Shown piece by piece: positions 61,305 to 64,000 of a stretch of 64,000 nt of DNA (positions are counted from its first letter, which is position 1; every line of letters starts with the position of its first letter). A program made the position numbers and the translations under genes. Under the pieces are notes generated by a model. The model had not been told where the DNA came from and ran no database searches. It worked only from the letters and a program-made list of their open reading frames with translations. Location: the NCBI GenBank assembly GCA_964484065.1, contig CAZAEW010000013.1, positions 1 to 64,000 on the forward strand, written 5' to 3'. Origin of the DNA: JAEVLT01 sp964484065 (GTDB taxonomy: Bacteria > Bacillota > Bacilli > Bacillales > Cytobacillaceae).

Positions 61305-61913
61305 GTGGCGGGAAATCGGGAATTTTTTAATCGCAGACTGCACTCATTAGTAGGGGTTATTCCTGTAGGCTTATTCCTATGTGTGCATCTAACAGTCAAC
61401 CATTTAGCTACGAGAGGGGCGAGTTCTTTTAATAAAGGCGTTGGGTTTATGGAAAGCCTTCCATTTCTTCCAGTTTTAGAGATTGTCTTCATTTTCTTGC
61501 CTTTGTTATACCATGCAATCTACGGACTTTATATTGCTTTTACCGCTAAACCAAACAACGGACGCTTAGGCTACTTCCGTAACTGGATGTTCTTGCTTCA
61601 ACGTATTACGGGTGTTATTACTCTTATTTTTGTTGCGTGGCATGTATGGGAAACAAGAATTGCGTATGCACTTGGAACACCGCTTAATTTCGAAATGATG
61701 GTAAATATTCTTTCAAACCCAGTAATGTTCTGGTTCTATATTATTGGAGTTGTAAGTGCTATTTTCCACTTTACAAATGGTTTATGGTCATTTGCTGTTA
61801 GCTGGGGATTAACAATTACACCACGTTCACAACGTATTTCTACATATGTAACGATGGTTCTTTTTGTTCTTCTTTCCATTGTTGGAGTTCAAGCTTTAGT
61901 AGCATTTATTTAA
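61305..61913 (+). CDS. sdhC: Succinate dehydrogenase cytochrome b558 subunit SdhC
   Basis: A 202-residue five-helix membrane anchor binding two hemes and menaquinone. The four heme-ligand histidines known in B. subtilis (H28, H70, H113, H155) are at the same numbers here. HVWETRIA and FHFTNGLWSFAVSWG are conserved. The GTG at 61305 lies after AAAGGGGG and gives exactly the family length; an upstream ATG (61245) lacks support. First gene of sdhCAB. Confidence 0.95.
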   Translation: MAGNREFFNRRLHSLVGVIPVGLFLCVHLTVNHLATRGASSFNKGVGFMESLPFLPVLEIVFIFLPLLYHAIYGLYIAFTAKPNNGRLGYFRNWMFLLQRITGVITLIFVAWHVWETRIAYALGTPLNFEMMVNILSNPVMFWFYIIGVVSAIFHFTNGLWSFAVSWGLTITPRSQRISTYVTMVLFVLLSIVGVQALVAFI

Positions 61914-61977
61914 TAGATTTAATAGATTCGGACAATACTAATTTTGTATGGACTAAAGATTTAGGGAGTGAGTCACG

Positions 61978-63729
61978 ATGGCTAAAGGAAAGGTGATTAT
62001 CGTCGGCGGCGGTTTGGCCGGCTTAATGGCAACCATTAAAGTTGCAGAACATGGAACACCGGTTGAGTTATTCTCACTTGTACCGGTTAAACGATCTCAC
62101 TCTGTTTGTGCCCAGGGGGGTATTAATGGAGCGGTTAATACAAAGGGTGAAGGAGATTCACCATGGATTCACTTTGATGATACTGTTTACGGGGGAGACT
62201 TTTTAGCAAACCAGCCTCCTGTTAAAGCGATGTGCGATGCAGCACCAGGAATTATTAACTTGCTTGACCGTATGGGTGTCATGTTTAACCGCACACCTGA
62301 AGGTTTACTTGACTTCCGCCGTTTCGGAGGTACACAGCACCACCGTACAGCTTTCGCTGGTGCTACAACTGGTCAGCAGCTTCTCTATGCGTTGGACGAG
62401 CAAGTTCGCCGTCATGAAGTAGCTGGTTTGGTTACAAAATATGAGGGCTGGGAATTCTTAGGTGCTGTTCTTGATGATGACGGCGTCTGCCGAGGTATTG
62501 CTGCTCAAGACTTAAGAACAATGGAAATTAAAACTTTCGTTGCTGATGCGGTTATTATGGCAACAGGCGGCCCTGGAATTATCTTTGGTAAATCTACAAA
62601 CTCAATGATTAACACCGGTTCCGCAGCTTCAATTCTTTATCAGCAAGGCGTATATTACGCAAACGGTGAAATGATTCAGATCCACCCAACTGCTATTCCT
62701 GGTGATGATAAACTCCGCTTAATGAGTGAATCTGCACGCGGTGAAGGCGGCCGGATTTGGACATATAAAGATGGTAAGCCTTGGTACTTCCTTGAAGAAA
62801 AATATCCTGCTTATGGAAACCTTGTTCCACGGGACATTGCAACACGTGAAATTTTTGATGTCTGCGTTAACCAAAAGCTTGGTATTAACGGCGAAAACAT
62901 GGTTTATCTTGATCTTTCTCACAAAGATCCGCATGAATTGGATGTTAAACTTGGCGGTATCATCGAAATTTATGAAAAATTCACAGGCGAAGATCCGCAT
63001 AAAGTACCAATGAAAATTTTCCCTGCTGTTCACTATTCAATGGGCGGTATGTGGGTTGACTATGAACAAATGACGAACATTCCTGGCTTGTTTGCCTGCG
63101 GTGAGTGCGATTACTCTCAGCACGGTGCCAACCGCTTAGGTGCAAACTCATTGCTTTCAGCTATCTATGGCGGTATGGTTGCAGGACCTCATGCCCTTAA
63201 CTATATTGAAGGACTTGAAAAATCTTCAGAGTCTGTTTCATCAACTGTATTTGACCGTAAAGTGAAAGAAGAACAAGAAAAGTGGAACAATATTATGTCC
63301 ATGAATGGAACCGAAAATGCTTATGTTCTTCACAAAGAGCTTGGTGAGTGGATGACAGCTAACGTAACGGTTGTACGTTACAATGACAAATTGTTACAAA
63401 CAGATCAAAAGATTCAAGAACTGCTTGGACGCTATAAGAACATCAATATTAACGATACGGCAAAATGGAGTAACCAAGGGGCAGCATTTACCCGTCAATT
63501 ATTCAACATGCTTCAATTAGCTCGTGTAATTACATTAGGTGCTTATAATCGGAATGAGAGCCGCGGTGCTCACTATAAGCCTGAATTCCCAGAACGTAAC
63601 GATGAAGAATTCATGAAAACAACAATGGCAAAATTTGTTGGCCCAGATTCCGCTCCGGCTTTCCATTACGAAGATATCGACGTTTCTTTAATCGCACCAA
63701 GAAAACGGGATTACACGAAAAAACACTAA
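61978..63729 (+). CDS. sdhA: Succinate dehydrogenase flavoprotein subunit SdhA
   Basis: A 583-residue flavoprotein oxidising succinate to fumarate. FAD-binding GGGLAGLMA at 10-18, covalent FAD His41 in RSHSVCAQGGIN, RFGGTQHHRTAFAG, and HGANRLGANSLL in the capping/active site. It is the Bacillus/menaquinone type. GGGAGTG precedes the ATG. Middle gene of sdhCAB, strongly expressed codon bias. Confidence 0.96.
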   Translation: MAKGKVIIVGGGLAGLMATIKVAEHGTPVELFSLVPVKRSHSVCAQGGINGAVNTKGEGDSPWIHFDDTVYGGDFLANQPPVKAMCDAAPGIINLLDRMGVMFNRTPEGLLDFRRFGGTQHHRTAFAGATTGQQLLYALDEQVRRHEVAGLVTKYEGWEFLGAVLDDDGVCRGIAAQDLRTMEIKTFVADAVIMATGGPGIIFGKSTNSMINTGSAASILYQQGVYYANGEMIQIHPTAIPGDDKLRLMSESARGEGGRIWTYKDGKPWYFLEEKYPAYGNLVPRDIATREIFDVCVNQKLGINGENMVYLDLSHKDPHELDVKLGGIIEIYEKFTGEDPHKVPMKIFPAVHYSMGGMWVDYEQMTNIPGLFACGECDYSQHGANRLGANSLLSAIYGGMVAGPHALNYIEGLEKSSESVSSTVFDRKVKEEQEKWNNIMSMNGTENAYVLHKELGEWMTANVTVVRYNDKLLQTDQKIQELLGRYKNININDTAKWSNQGAAFTRQLFNMLQLARVITLGAYNRNESRGAHYKPEFPERNDEEFMKTTMAKFVGPDSAPAFHYEDIDVSLIAPRKRDYTKKH

Positions 63730-63778
63730 GATCATCTCGTGATCGGGATATTTGAAAAAGTAAGGGGAGTGGGAATGA

Positions 63779-64000
63779 ATGTCTGAAAATAAAACGGTAA
63801 AATTTATTATAACTCGTCAAGAGGGACCTAACGCAGCTCCTTATCAGGAGGAGTTTGTAATTCCATACCGCCCGAATATGAACGTTATTTCGGCGCTGAT
63901 GGAAATTCGCAGAAATCCGGTAAATGCCAAAGGGCAAAAAACAACCCCAATTACTTGGGAAATGAACTGTTTGGAAGAGGTTTGCGGTGCCTGCTCGATG
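63779..64000 (+). CDS. sdhB: Succinate dehydrogenase iron-sulfur subunit SdhB (5' part)
   Basis: The first 74 codons of SdhB, cut by the window end. It begins MSENKTVKFIITRQ and reaches the start of the [2Fe-2S] motif, CLEEVCGACSM. AAGGGGAG lies before the ATG, 50 bp after sdhA. The remaining cluster ligands for [4Fe-4S] and [3Fe-4S] would lie beyond the edge. Confidence 0.93.
   Translation, partial: MSENKTVKFIITRQEGPNAAPYQEEFVIPYRPNMNVISALMEIRRNPVNAKGQKTTPITWEMNCLEEVCGACSM

Overview
The window is a stretch of core chromosome from an endospore-forming, low-GC Gram-positive of the Bacillaceae. The evidence is near-complete synteny with the ytpI-to-sdhB region of Bacillus subtilis, sporulation genes (ytrH, ytrI, ytxC, sspI), ribosome-binding sites of the AAAGGAGG type, frequent TTG/GTG starts, and Bacillus-type control elements (T-boxes, lysine riboswitch, CcpA, CcpN and FadR sites). 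I see no prophage, insertion sequence, CRISPR array, tRNA or rRNA. I count 60 genes, two of them small ORFs added here; sdhB is cut by the right edge.

Layout. 0-2.3 kb: ytpI, the nanoRNase nrnA and the sporulation pair ytrH-ytrI. 2.4-9.9 kb: dnaE, malic enzyme ytsJ overlapping a GntR-type regulator, then accD-accA. 10-14.8 kb: pfkA-pyk, with membrane genes ytvI and ytwI. 15-21.4 kb: citZ, icd, mdh, then phoP-phoR. 21.4-32.3 kb: polA-mutM-ytaF-coaE, gapB, an unrecognised 131-aa gene where B. subtilis has speD, then nrdR-dnaB-dnaI and ytxC. 32.3-36.2 kb: thrS behind a T-box, and infC-rpmI-rplT behind a long attenuated leader. 36.2-40.3 kb: ysdA, ysdB, a dimeric dUTPase, M42 peptidase ysdC, a tandem-repeat region with a 100-N assembly gap, sspI and rlmP. 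40.3-50.6 kb: T-box pheS-pheT, rnhC, zapA, cvpA, polX, mutS2, yshE. 50.6-56.9 kb: a 28-aa membrane peptide gene, the fatty-acid degradation set lcfA-fadR-fadB-etfB-etfA, and trxA. 57-64 kb: uvrC, riboswitch-controlled lysC, yslB, sdhC-sdhA-sdhB.

The genes form a carbon hub: glycolysis (pfkA, pyk), gluconeogenesis (gapB under a CcpN-like operator), TCA entry (citZ under a cre site, icd, mdh, sdhCAB), fatty-acid synthesis (accDA), beta-oxidation (lcfA, fadB, etfBA under FadR) and malic enzyme. Replication and repair genes are interleaved: dnaE, polA, mutM, dnaB, dnaI, polX, mutS2, uvrC, rnhC.

The least explained features are: (1) a family of four modular, hairpin-rich dispersed repeats at about 1, 36.2, 50.6 and 55.2 kb, one of them inside the etfB-etfA operon; (2) matching palindromic TGGTCTG sites at the ytsJ and accDA promoters, a likely private regulon of the GntR regulator encoded between them; (3) a 21-bp tandem repeat array broken by a 100-N gap whose flanks share an identical 55-mer, at a synteny breakpoint; (4) the 28-aa membrane peptide gene with its own terminator; (5) direct repeats upstream of the sdh promoter. 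No wholly new multi-gene system is visible.
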